NCBI RefSeq assembly: GCF_014198605.1
Contig: NZ_JACIHU010000007.1
DNA: 64,000 nucleotides
Origin: Rhizobium etli_C
GTDB lineage: Bacteria; Pseudomonadota; Alphaproteobacteria; Rhizobiales; Rhizobiaceae
Direction: 5' to 3' (one strand)
Shown here one piece after another: positions 54,831 through 62,977 of the stretch. The position numbers and the translations under genes are program-made. Below the pieces are notes generated by a model that saw only the letters and a program-made list of their open reading frames with translations, had not been told where the DNA came from and did no database searches. How positions within the stretch are numbered: position 1 is the first letter of the stretch; the number at the start of each line of letters is the position of its first letter.

Positions 54831-54926
54831 TCACATTCGACAGTTCGGGCGGGAGAGGGCGCCCGGACGGTCATTGCCAAGCACAGATCGCCCAAGGAGA
54901 TCGGCGAGAATATCGATGTCTGTCAT
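54831..54926 (-). CDS. Possible 31-aa peptide
   Basis: ATG at 54926 follows AAGGAACGAGAC, a fair ribosome site. The peptide is MTDIDILADLLGRSVLGNDR followed by GALSRPNCRM. It is the only support for a gene between 54831 and 55275, so I rate it as possible only. Confidence 0.3.
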   Translation of the reverse strand: MTDIDILADLLGRSVLGNDRPGALSRPNCRM

Positions 54927-55275
54927 GTCTCGTTCCTTGCGTTGGCGTTGCGCTTGAGTGGTCCCGGAAGAGCCCGGGGCCGGTGATGGCCATCTGCTAT
55001 AATCTACTAACTTGGTAGAGATTACCCGAGAGCCTGTCAGAAACATATTCCGAAACGTGTCAAAAAATCGACGATCCGAAAAAAATCATTCCGCCTTGCC
55101 CAAACTTACGGAAAGAAACATATCAGCTTTTCGTAAAATTCGGATGACAGAATCGAAACTCTTTCGACCGCCGCAGCAGAGATAGGAAGCCTTGCTGATT
55201 CCGACAATGGGCCACGTCGGCAAAAATCGAAATGCCTCGAAATGACCGATTTGGTTAAGGCGGCAAGAGCTACGT
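54927..55275. other. Intergenic region with an extended -10-like sequence
   Basis: 349 bp without a supported gene. On the plus strand TGCTATAAT at 54995-55003 looks like an extended -10, and CTACTAACTTGGTAG (55004-55018), an imperfect palindrome, follows at once. No reading frame of useful length starts there on the plus strand before the opposing gene. The stretch from 55040 is AT-richer than its surroundings. Confidence 0.4.
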
Positions 55276-58215
55276 TCACCAGCCTTCGTCGAGCACCTTT
55301 TCCAGCATGTCGGCGAAGAAATCCGCGCTTTCGATGCTGAGGCAGAGCGGCGGTTTGATCTTCAGCACATTTTGGTGATCGCCGGTCGGCTGCATGATGA
55401 CGCCGAGATCGAGAAGCCGGTCGCAGATCGCCGCCGTCTCTTCTTTTGCCGGCTCCAGCGTCGTTCTGTCGCGGACGAATTCCAGGCCGAGATAGAGGCC
55501 CATGCCATGCACGGCGCCGGCGATCGGGTAGCGGTCGATCAGCGCCGCAAGCCGCCCCTTCAGGTGTTCGCCGACCGTGCGGGCATTTTCCTGCAGCTTT
55601 TCCTCGGCCATGATATCGAGCACCGCCAGGCCGGCGACGCAGCTGACCGGGCTGCCGCCGGTGGAGGAAAAGAACGGCCCTTCCTTCTCCAGTGACTGCG
55701 CGATTTCGCGTGTGGTGATGACGGCGCCGAGCGGATGACCGTTGCCCATGCCCTTGGCGACGGTGATGATATCGGGCACGACCCGCTGTTGTTCGAAACC
55801 CCAGAAATAATGGCCGAGTCTGGAATAACCGACCTGCACCTCGTCGGCGATGCAGAGGCCGCCGCGGGCCCGCACCTGCGCGTAGATCTCCCGGAGATAA
55901 CCATCCGGCAAGGGAATGCCGCCGGCATTGCCGTAGACCGATTCGCAGATGAAGCCGGCCAGGCCTTCGCCGCCGGCGTCGATCGTCTCCAGCTTCGGCA
56001 TGACGGCGCTGAGATAGCTCGCTGCCGTGTCGGGCCCGCGAAACGCGCCGCGATAGGTATTCGGCGAAACGGCCGCATGCACCCAGTCCGGCCGGGTGGT
56101 CAGCGCCTCAGGATTGTCGGCGATTGAGGTGGAGACGGCGTCACTCGCCGCCGACCAGCCGTGATAGGCTTCGAGCAGGCAAAGCATATTGCGCGCGCCG
56201 CTATGGGCTTGCGCCAGCCGGATCGCCAGATCGTTCGCCTCCGAGCCGCTGTTGACCAGAAAGACCGTATCGAGGCCCTCCGGCGAAAGGGCGGCGAGCC
56301 GTTCGGAAAATTCCGCGATCGCGGCATAATGGAAGCGCGAATTTGTATTGAGCAGCAGCCATTGGGCGCTGATCGCCGCCGCCAGCTTGGGATGGCCGTG
56401 GCCAAGAATCGTGACATTGTTGACCATGTCGAGATAGGCGCGGCCCTCGACATCGAACAGATGCTCTCTCCAGCCGCGCTCGATCTGCGGCGGCGCGGCA
56501 TTATAGTGCTTCTGCGGGTCTGCGAGATGCGCCTGCCGCGTGACGAGCAGTTCTGCAGTTTTCGGTTGCGGCGCATCCGCTCCTCGGCTGAGAAGCGGCG
56601 AGGGCGAAGGGCAGAGCACCGACCAGGCGGCCGCCTCCCGCGGTGTGGCAAAGAGCGGCGGTTCGAGACCAGCGACGCTGCAGAGCTGGAGGCGCAGCCC
56701 GCCGAGCGACGACGCCTCTCCGGAAACCGAACCCAGCGGATCGCCGGCGGCAAGCGCGGCGCCATCCTCGACCCCACCCTCGATCGAACGGGTAAGCCCA
56801 TCGAGGTGCAGGGTCATCGTCTCGGAGGTCAGGGTCAGATGCTGGTCCTTCCAGCCGATGCGGCCGGCAAAGGGTGCTGTGACCGTGCTTCCCGCGGCAA
56901 GGCATATGTCGATATGCAGGGCGCAGGTCGCCTGTCCCTTGGTGTTTCCGATGGCCGCGCGGGAGAGCCGATATTCGCCGTAGCGCGTTGCCGCCGTACC
57001 GTTTTCGGCTGCAGCCCGGGCCAGCAGCCGCCAGTCCATATCGGCATTCAGCCAGTTGCCGGCGGAAAAATGCGGGCTTCGCACGCCAAGGTCGATATAG
57101 GCGATCGCGGCGGGATCGATGTCCGGCAGCAGCGGCAGCCATTCCGATGTTTGCGGAGCGGCGACGTCCGCGCCTGCTGCCTTGAGGATGGCGGCTTCCA
57201 TGAGTTCGAACGGAACCGACATCGCCGTATCGAAGATCGCCCGCTCGCGCTCGAGATTGCCGCGGACGTAATCATTGTCGGGATCGATTGAAATCTGCTG
57301 CTCGCTGCTGGCGACGAGGATGACCGCGCGGGCGACGATCAGCGGCCACAGCGCCTTCAGTTCGTCGTCGCTCAGCGGGTAGATCGCCTGATAGGCGGTG
57401 ACGGCAGGCAGGATATGAAAGGGATCGCCATTCGCCTGATGCAGCAACGAGGCGCAGGTGACGGCGAGATCGCCGACCAGCCAGCCGCGGATGATGTCGC
57501 CGAAATCGATCACCCCGTCGGGGATCGTGTGGCCATGGGCGTCGCGATGACCAACCACATTGTCGCCGGTGACATCGTGATGGACAGCCTGCAGCCGGAG
57601 CGACGGCGCCAGGGGCTGGATGCGGCGAACGGCCAGCACCATGGTCTTGGCGATCCGGTCGCGGGCAGCGCTGTCTGTGATGGCGGAAAGCAGCTGCACG
57701 GCGACCGGCCCGGCGCGCCTCAGATCCCATTGCAGGCTGCGGTCGAGGCCCGGATGGTCGAAATCGGCAAGCGCCTGCGCCAGCCTCGCGCAGAGAGAGC
57801 CGAGCGCTGCGACAGAAGCCGGCGCGACATATGTCAGTTCCGTCAGCCCCTGGCCTTCGAGATATTCCAGCAGCCGGACCTGGTAGCCCTGCCCACGCAC
57901 GGTGAGGACAAGGATTTCTCGCCCGTCATTCGTGGCGACGACGTTCGGAACACGCGGCGCGTCTGCCTTGCCTTTCAGGTGATGGATCGCCGCGTTCTGC
58001 GCTTCGAGTTCGCGGGTCTCGTAGGCGGCATGGCAAATCTTCAGCACATAACGGCCGCGATCGCTGTCGACGCGGTAGTTTCGATCCTGCTGGCTGCCGA
58101 GTTCGGCAAGCGTGCCGGACAGGCCGTAATGATCAAGCAGGATCTCTTCCGCGTCCGCGACGGTGACGTCGGGACGCGGCAGCGCCATGCGATCAACAAG
58201 CGCCTCGTCGGTCAT
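55276..58215 (-). CDS. Kinase / M23-like / class-III aminotransferase (phospho-lyase) fusion
   Basis: 979 aa with three parts. Residues 1-350 form an APH-type kinase with Lys59, HHDVTGDNVV (Asp214, Asn219) and VIDFGD (Asp237). Residues about 420-550 resemble a degenerate M23/LytM fold (LHIDICLAAGSTVTAPFAGR). Residues about 570-979 are a class-III PLP enzyme with SGSEANDLAIR, CIADEVQVGYSRLG and the PLP Lys821 in VAKGMGNGHPLGAV. In animals the matching separate enzymes are hydroxylysine kinase and the phospho-lyases acting on phosphohydroxylysine and phosphoethanolamine. This fusion probably phosphorylates an amino alcohol and then eliminates phosphate and ammonia; simple transamination is the alternative. 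GGAGG precedes the ATG. Confidence 0.88.
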   Translation of the reverse strand: MTDEALVDRMALPRPDVTVADAEEILLDHYGLSGTLAELGSQQDRNYRVDSDRGRYVLKICHAAYETRELEAQNAAIHHLKGKADAPRVPNVVATNDGREILVLTVRGQGYQVRLLEYLEGQGLTELTYVAPASVAALGSLCARLAQALADFDHPGLDRSLQWDLRRAGPVAVQLLSAITDSAARDRIAKTMVLAVRRIQPLAPSLRLQAVHHDVTGDNVVGHRDAHGHTIPDGVIDFGDIIRGWLVGDLAVTCASLLHQANGDPFHILPAVTAYQAIYPLSDDELKALWPLIVARAVILVASSEQQISIDPDNDYVRGNLERERAIFDTAMSVPFELMEAAILKAAGADVAAPQTSEWLPLLPDIDPAAIAYIDLGVRSPHFSAGNWLNADMDWRLLARAAAENGTAATRYGEYRLSRAAIGNTKGQATCALHIDICLAAGSTVTAPFAGRIGWKDQHLTLTSETMTLHLDGLTRSIEGGVEDGAALAAGDPLGSVSGEASSLGGLRLQLCSVAGLEPPLFATPREAAAWSVLCPSPSPLLSRGADAPQPKTAELLVTRQAHLADPQKHYNAAPPQIERGWREHLFDVEGRAYLDMVNNVTILGHGHPKLAAAISAQWLLLNTNSRFHYAAIAEFSERLAALSPEGLDTVFLVNSGSEANDLAIRLAQAHSGARNMLCLLEAYHGWSAASDAVSTSIADNPEALTTRPDWVHAAVSPNTYRGAFRGPDTAASYLSAVMPKLETIDAGGEGLAGFICESVYGNAGGIPLPDGYLREIYAQVRARGGLCIADEVQVGYSRLGHYFWGFEQQRVVPDIITVAKGMGNGHPLGAVITTREIAQSLEKEGPFFSSTGGSPVSCVAGLAVLDIMAEEKLQENARTVGEHLKGRLAALIDRYPIAGAVHGMGLYLGLEFVRDRTTLEPAKEETAAICDRLLDLGVIMQPTGDHQNVLKIKPPLCLSIESADFFADMLEKVLDEGW

Positions 58216-58240
58216 GACACCTCCTCCCGCAGCATGATTC

Positions 58241-58294
58241 GATTACCCGTTGAGCGAGATAATCAAATACTTGCTGCCGGCAGGCAACGGGTGA
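58241..58294. promoter_or_regulatory. Imperfect inverted repeat before the fusion gene
   Basis: GATTACCCGTTG and CAACGGGTGATT (two mismatches) flank a near-palindrome TTGCTGCCGGCAGGCAA. It lies 26 bp upstream of the fusion gene start and downstream of purU. It could be an operator for the fusion gene or a purU terminator. Confidence 0.4.
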
Positions 58295-58335
58295 TTGTCG
58301 TTTGCCAGCAAAAGAGATGCAGGTCTTGACCAGCC

Positions 58336-59220
58336 TCAGCCCATGCGTTCGGAGGCGTAGCTTCCGGGGCTTGCCGGGAAGACGACGGTGCGGTTGCCGT
58401 TGATGAAGGTGCGGTGGTGGATATGGGCGTGGATGGCCCGTGCCAGCACCTGGCTTTCGACGTCGCGGCCGATCGAGACATAGTCGTCGGCGCTCTGGGC
58501 GTGGGTGATGCGGGCCGTGTCCTGCTCGATGATCGGGCCTTCGTCGAGGTCGGCGGTGACGTAATGGGCGGTCGCGCCGATCAGCTTGACGCCGCGCTCA
58601 TAGGCTTGCTTGTAGGGGTTGGCGCCCTTGAAGGACGGCAGGAAGGAATGGTGGATGTTGATGATCCTGCCCGACATCTGCTTGCAGAGCTGGTCGGAGA
58701 GGACCTGCATGTAGCGGGCGAGCACGATCAGCTCGGTGCCGGTCTGATTGACGAGCTCGACGAGCTGGGCTTCGGCCTGCGGCTTGTTCTCCTTGGTCAC
58801 CTTGATGTGGTGGAAGGGGATGTCGTGATTGACCACGACCTTCTGGTAGTCGAAATGGTTGGAGACGACGCCGACGATGTCGATCGGAAGCGCCCCGATC
58901 TTCCAGCGGTAGAGCAGGTCGTTGAGACAATGGCCGAAGCGCGACACCATCAAGAGCACCTTCATGCGGCTTTCGCTGTCGTGGAAATCATAGTCCATCG
59001 CAAAGGGCGCGGCGACGGCGGCAAAATCGGCGCTGATCGCGGATCCCGACAGACCCTCTTCCGAAATGAAGCTGACGCGCATGAAGAACTTGCCGGTATC
59101 GAGATCGTCGAACTGCGAGCTGTCGATGATGTTGCAGCCCTTCTCGGCCAGATAGCTCGAAATCGCCGCTACGATGCCGCGCGTCGACTTGCAGGATACT
59201 GTCAATACATAGCTTCTCAT
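58336..59220 (-). CDS. purU: Formyltetrahydrofolate deformylase
   Basis: 294 aa. It hydrolyses 10-formyl-THF to formate and THF, balancing one-carbon pools. An N-terminal ACT domain (YVLTVSCKSTRGIVAAISSY) precedes the formyltransferase fold with NIHHSFLPSFKGANPYKQAY and GATAHYVTADLDEGPII. The family-specific region is complete. It lies 120 bp upstream of the fusion gene on the same strand. Confidence 0.95.
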   Translation of the reverse strand: MRSYVLTVSCKSTRGIVAAISSYLAEKGCNIIDSSQFDDLDTGKFFMRVSFISEEGLSGSAISADFAAVAAPFAMDYDFHDSESRMKVLLMVSRFGHCLNDLLYRWKIGALPIDIVGVVSNHFDYQKVVVNHDIPFHHIKVTKENKPQAEAQLVELVNQTGTELIVLARYMQVLSDQLCKQMSGRIINIHHSFLPSFKGANPYKQAYERGVKLIGATAHYVTADLDEGPIIEQDTARITHAQSADDYVSIGRDVESQVLARAIHAHIHHRTFINGNRTVVFPASPGSYASERMG

Positions 59221-59437
59221 GTCTCTCGCTCTTCCCTCTTCAAGACCGCCGCCGTGCTTAGATCAAAGCCCGGGCCGCGAATAGGCCGGCGCACTTTCAT
59301 TCATGCGACAAATTGCAAGAGGAACCATCACGTTTGTGCAAGTTCTCTCGCTTTCAGGCCTTAGCTTAGAAGAAGTTGCGCAAAAAACTGTGCCGCCAGC
59401 GCCGCGGGGATGCGTATTCTCGCCTTCGGCACGAAAG
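59221..59437. other. Promoter region of purU
   Basis: 217 bp between purU and the end of the acyltransferase gene. It holds no gene I can support; the purU promoter should be in its left third. Confidence 0.4.
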
Positions 59438-60454
59438 TCAGGCCGGCGGACGGCCTGCTACCGCCACTTTCCTGCGCGGGGTGGTGATTTCATGGACGAT
59501 GGCGCCTCCGACCGACGAAAGCACCAGCGACAGGATCACGAAGAGCACCGGCTGCTGCAGGATGCCGAATGGCAGGCGGTCGGCGGTGACCCTCAGAAAC
59601 GCCAGCGTGAAGGCGTGGGTGATGTAGATGGCGTAGGAACAGTCGCCGAGATAGTTCAGCCATCCGAGAACCGGCAGCCGGGAAAAGTCGATGGAGACCG
59701 CGCCGTAGACGATGAAGATTGCCGGGATTCCCCAGGCGTAGAACCGGCTCTCCGGCTGCATCAGCGCCTCGTTGGCGACGAGGAACGCAAAGCCGGTGGC
59801 GAGCGCCGCCCATGCCCAGCGGTTCGGCAGGAGCGCCTTCTGCCCATAGAGCCAGCCGAGTACGACGCCGGCAAGAAACTCCAGCATGATCGGTTCGCCG
59901 TAGAACCGGGTGGCGGTGGTTTCCGGCAGCAGCCGGCAGGCGATCAGGATCACCGCAAAGACCGCGAACATGGCTGGAATGCGACGGGTCTCCTGCAGCG
60001 GCAGCAGCAGCGCGAACACGAGATAGAAGAACATTTCGTAGTTCAGCGTCCAGCCCGGCACGACGACGGGGGTGATCGTGCTGGGATCGGCGGCATTGGC
60101 CCACGGCAGAAAGGACAGCGAGGCGATGAGATGCGGAAGATCGAACACTGTCGACTTTAGGAGTGACGGCGCCGCCAGCGCTACGACGGCCGAGAACAAC
60201 GTTGCCAGCCAGTAGAGCGGGACGATCCTTCTGATGCGGCGTCGGGCGAAATCGATGGGACCCATCGCGCGCCCGCTCGTTGTCAGCCACATCACGAAAC
60301 CGCTCAAGACGAAGAAGATGTCCACCCCGGTTTCGCCGTAGAGAAAGGCCGTAGCGTCGATGTCGGGATTGACTTTGGCAAGCTGCAATATCGCATGGAA
60401 ATAAACCACCATCAGCGCTGCAATCGCGCGCAGATATTGAAGCTGCACAAGCAT
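59438..60454 (-). CDS. Acyltransferase-3 family membrane protein (ExoZ-like)
   Basis: 338 aa with about ten membrane helices. The N-terminal LQYLRAIAALMVVYFHA and the FVLSGFVMWLTT segment are the family marks; RRIRRIVPLYWLATLF follows. Such proteins O-acetylate or otherwise acylate polysaccharide repeat units. Last gene of a three-gene minus-strand polysaccharide operon. Confidence 0.9.
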   Translation of the reverse strand: MLVQLQYLRAIAALMVVYFHAILQLAKVNPDIDATAFLYGETGVDIFFVLSGFVMWLTTSGRAMGPIDFARRRIRRIVPLYWLATLFSAVVALAAPSLLKSTVFDLPHLIASLSFLPWANAADPSTITPVVVPGWTLNYEMFFYLVFALLLPLQETRRIPAMFAVFAVILIACRLLPETTATRFYGEPIMLEFLAGVVLGWLYGQKALLPNRWAWAALATGFAFLVANEALMQPESRFYAWGIPAIFIVYGAVSIDFSRLPVLGWLNYLGDCSYAIYITHAFTLAFLRVTADRLPFGILQQPVLFVILSLVLSSVGGAIVHEITTPRRKVAVAGRPPA

Positions 60455-60508
60455 CGAGCGTCTTGCTCCCCGGGCTCGCGGCCGCCGGTCCCTACCGTGC
60501 CGCTGCGG

Positions 60509-61789
60509 TCAACGCATTACATCTGCCGCACGACCCTGCCGGATGCGCGGGCTGTCGTGGAAGCGCATATATCCGACGACGAACCACAGGAGGCCGGCAA
60601 TCTTCATCGAGAAAACGGCGGTCCCTCCGATCATCATATTCAGAAAAATGAAAAGAGAAAGTGAATGGGCGCAACGTCGCTGCGCCGCCGTGCGGCCGGC
60701 AGGGAAGAGGCAGACGAACAGCCAGAAGGCGATGACGCCGAAGATCGTCGCCGCGTAGATCAGGTAGACATAGCCGCTGTCGGCGAATTCGCCGACCCGG
60801 TCGACCGAAAGCCCGAGAACGGCCAGAGGATCGAGCTCCATGATCTTCTTCATGGTCAGGTTGATGCGGCCGGTGAAATTGTCGCCTGTCGCATTGGGTT
60901 TCAGCGTATAGACCAGGAAACCCGCAGCGACGATCAGCGGCATCAGCGCCAGATTGAAATTCTTCGGGATCTTCGGAAAGACGAAATAGCCGACGATGCA
61001 GGCAAAACAGAAGATCAGCATCGTGCGCGTATCGTTCGTCACCAGGATCAGCACCGCCGTAGCGATGAACAGCAGCCGGTCCCAGCGGCCTGTTCTTTCC
61101 CACATGGAGATCAGGTAGATCGCGATCACGCCGCAGAAATTGGCGAGCGACACCTGCTCGAGAAAGATCGACGACGAGCGGTGGTCGATGATGCCGAAGG
61201 AGAAGCGCTCGGGAAAACCGAGCGCATTCTGGAACAGGCCTGTCTTATTGTAGCTCAGCGGCAGCAGCCCGCGCGTATTGGCGAAATAGTCGGACGGATG
61301 CACGATGCTGACGTAGAACGGCACGCTGACGATCTCGAAGATCAGGAAGATCAGCACCGCAAGGCTTGCCCAGCGAAAGGCCAGCTTCATCGTTTTCTCG
61401 TTGCTCCAGCCGCCGAGGCCGGAAAAGCAGAAGATGATCAGCACGTTGCGGAAATGATCGACGAAGGCCACGCGGTTGAGCACACTGACATAGATGGTCA
61501 CGACAAGCGTGAACAGCAGGAACAGGAAGGCCGGCAGGTCGGTTTCGTAAATCCCCTTGTGGAGGATGTAGATGATGGCGCTTGCCAGAATCAGGCCTTC
61601 GCTGGCGGCGACATGCGTCAACGAAAGCGGCATGATGTTGTGGTTGATGAAGGCCAGAATGCCGTTATTGAGCACCGACAGCAGGCCGAGCCAGAGCACT
61701 GGATGGTCGACGCGCGATCCCCTCGCGACCGCATCGAGCCGGTTGCCGGCCACGGTGAACGTCGCTGTCTTCTGATCGACGGCTGCCAC
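60509..61789 (-). CDS. O-antigen ligase / ExoQ-like polysaccharide polymerase
   Basis: 426 aa with roughly eleven membrane helices and a large periplasmic loop around residues 155-225. Helix arrangement and the RTMLIFCFACIVGYFVFP region suggest the Wzy/WaaL superfamily, but there is no unambiguous motif. It begins two bases after the GH5 gene, so it is part of the same transcript. Polymerase or export accessory are both possible. Confidence 0.75.
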   Translation of the reverse strand: MAAVDQKTATFTVAGNRLDAVARGSRVDHPVLWLGLLSVLNNGILAFINHNIMPLSLTHVAASEGLILASAIIYILHKGIYETDLPAFLFLLFTLVVTIYVSVLNRVAFVDHFRNVLIIFCFSGLGGWSNEKTMKLAFRWASLAVLIFLIFEIVSVPFYVSIVHPSDYFANTRGLLPLSYNKTGLFQNALGFPERFSFGIIDHRSSSIFLEQVSLANFCGVIAIYLISMWERTGRWDRLLFIATAVLILVTNDTRTMLIFCFACIVGYFVFPKIPKNFNLALMPLIVAAGFLVYTLKPNATGDNFTGRINLTMKKIMELDPLAVLGLSVDRVGEFADSGYVYLIYAATIFGVIAFWLFVCLFPAGRTAAQRRCAHSLSLFIFLNMMIGGTAVFSMKIAGLLWFVVGYMRFHDSPRIRQGRAADVMR

Positions 61790-61791
61790 GG

Positions 61792-62841
61792 TCAGTTCTC
61801 CGCGGGCTTGACGGCGGTGCAGGCGCTGCGATCGGCTTTGGCCGACTCGGCAAGAAGCCGCATCTGCGGCCGCTCAGCGCCCTCACGCGGCTGAACGTTG
61901 AAAGGTTCGGTCGCCGGCCACCATTCGCCGGCCGCCCAATAGGACCAGCCGAGCCAGGCGTCGCTATTTCCGGACATGGTGGCGTAGATTTCTCTCAGCC
62001 CGCCCATGCAGTCCTTGTCGGCGGAGGCGCCGAATTCGCCGAGAAAGCCGCGCTTGTGGTTTTGCTTCAGCCAGGCGGTGACCCCGGCGATTGCCTCGAC
62101 TGCGGCGGTGGCACCCTCGCAGGTCGGATGAGTTCCCGACGAATCGACGTCGAGATATTGGTGGACCTCGTAGGCGTAGAAATCGAGTGGATCGCGCACG
62201 CCGAGCATCACCGTGCCGTTGGCGCCGCCGATCACGTCTTTTTCCCAGCTGTGGGCGCCGCTCCAGGCGGTGCCCGGTACGAGGATGAGGTTGCGCGCGC
62301 CGACCGCCCGGATGCTGCGTATCGCGGCGTTGGCGGCATCGAGCCAGTCCGTTGCCTTGATGTCATGCGGCTCGTTCATCAGGCCGAAGAGCACGCCGTT
62401 CTCATTGGCGAATTCGACCGCGAGCCTTGCCCAGAAGTCGGCGAATGCCGCGTCCGTCGCCGGCGCAGTGCCGATCTGTACCTTGTCGTAATAGCCGAAA
62501 TTATGCGGGTCGAGCAGGACGGCCATGCCGTGTTTGCGGATCAAAGCAGCGGCATCTTTGATCCGCTTGATTTCGTCATCGTCGAGCCGGCCGCCGAGCG
62601 CCGGCTGCAGCCGCTCCCAGCGGAAGGGCAGCCGGATGATCGTCATGCCTTTCCTAGCGAAATAGCCGATCGTCTCTTCGCTCGGATAGATGTAGTTCGT
62701 ACCGTAGGTGGCGTCGCGCTCGCCATATTCGCCACCGGACAGATTGACGCCGCGATAGCAGGGCTTGTCGGCCGCAATCGCCGGCGACGGGATGAGGGCG
62801 GCCGCAAGCAGCAGCGCCGTCAGATGTCGTGTCGTCCTCAT
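61792..62841 (-). CDS. Glycoside hydrolase family 5 endoglycanase
   Basis: 349 aa from the ATG at 62841; the open frame begins eight codons earlier, but a signal peptide (TRHLTALLLAAALIPSPAIA) starts here. GH5 catalytic residues: acid/base Glu in GLMNEPHD and nucleophile Glu in FLGEFGASAD. Other family residues: IIRLPFRWERLQP near the N-terminus and WSYWAAGEWW near the end. It probably trims an exopolysaccharide or cellulose-like polymer. It heads the operon. Confidence 0.9.
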   Translation of the reverse strand: MRTTRHLTALLLAAALIPSPAIAADKPCYRGVNLSGGEYGERDATYGTNYIYPSEETIGYFARKGMTIIRLPFRWERLQPALGGRLDDDEIKRIKDAAALIRKHGMAVLLDPHNFGYYDKVQIGTAPATDAAFADFWARLAVEFANENGVLFGLMNEPHDIKATDWLDAANAAIRSIRAVGARNLILVPGTAWSGAHSWEKDVIGGANGTVMLGVRDPLDFYAYEVHQYLDVDSSGTHPTCEGATAAVEAIAGVTAWLKQNHKRGFLGEFGASADKDCMGGLREIYATMSGNSDAWLGWSYWAAGEWWPATEPFNVQPREGAERPQMRLLAESAKADRSACTAVKPAEN

Positions 62842-62977
62842 GGCTATCCCTCGCAGTCGCGGCAAACGCCAACATCTCTATGGCCGCCAGTATCTTAACC
62901 GTCCGTTAGCTAAGAATTTCTAAAGTCTCGGCACCTCGGCTTCAGTCTTTCACGCTGGGCGGGACACGAGTGCGCGT
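62842..62977. promoter_or_regulatory. Divergent promoter region GH5 / ExoP-like gene
   Basis: 136 bp between the divergent starts. The AT-rich core near 62895-62925 contains TTAACCGTCCGTTAG, a partial palindrome that could be a shared operator. No known box is recognised. Confidence 0.4.

Noticed and set aside
56161..57291. A 376-codon plus-strand frame
   Set aside because: Antisense to the fusion gene; composition typical of a reverse-strand shadow.
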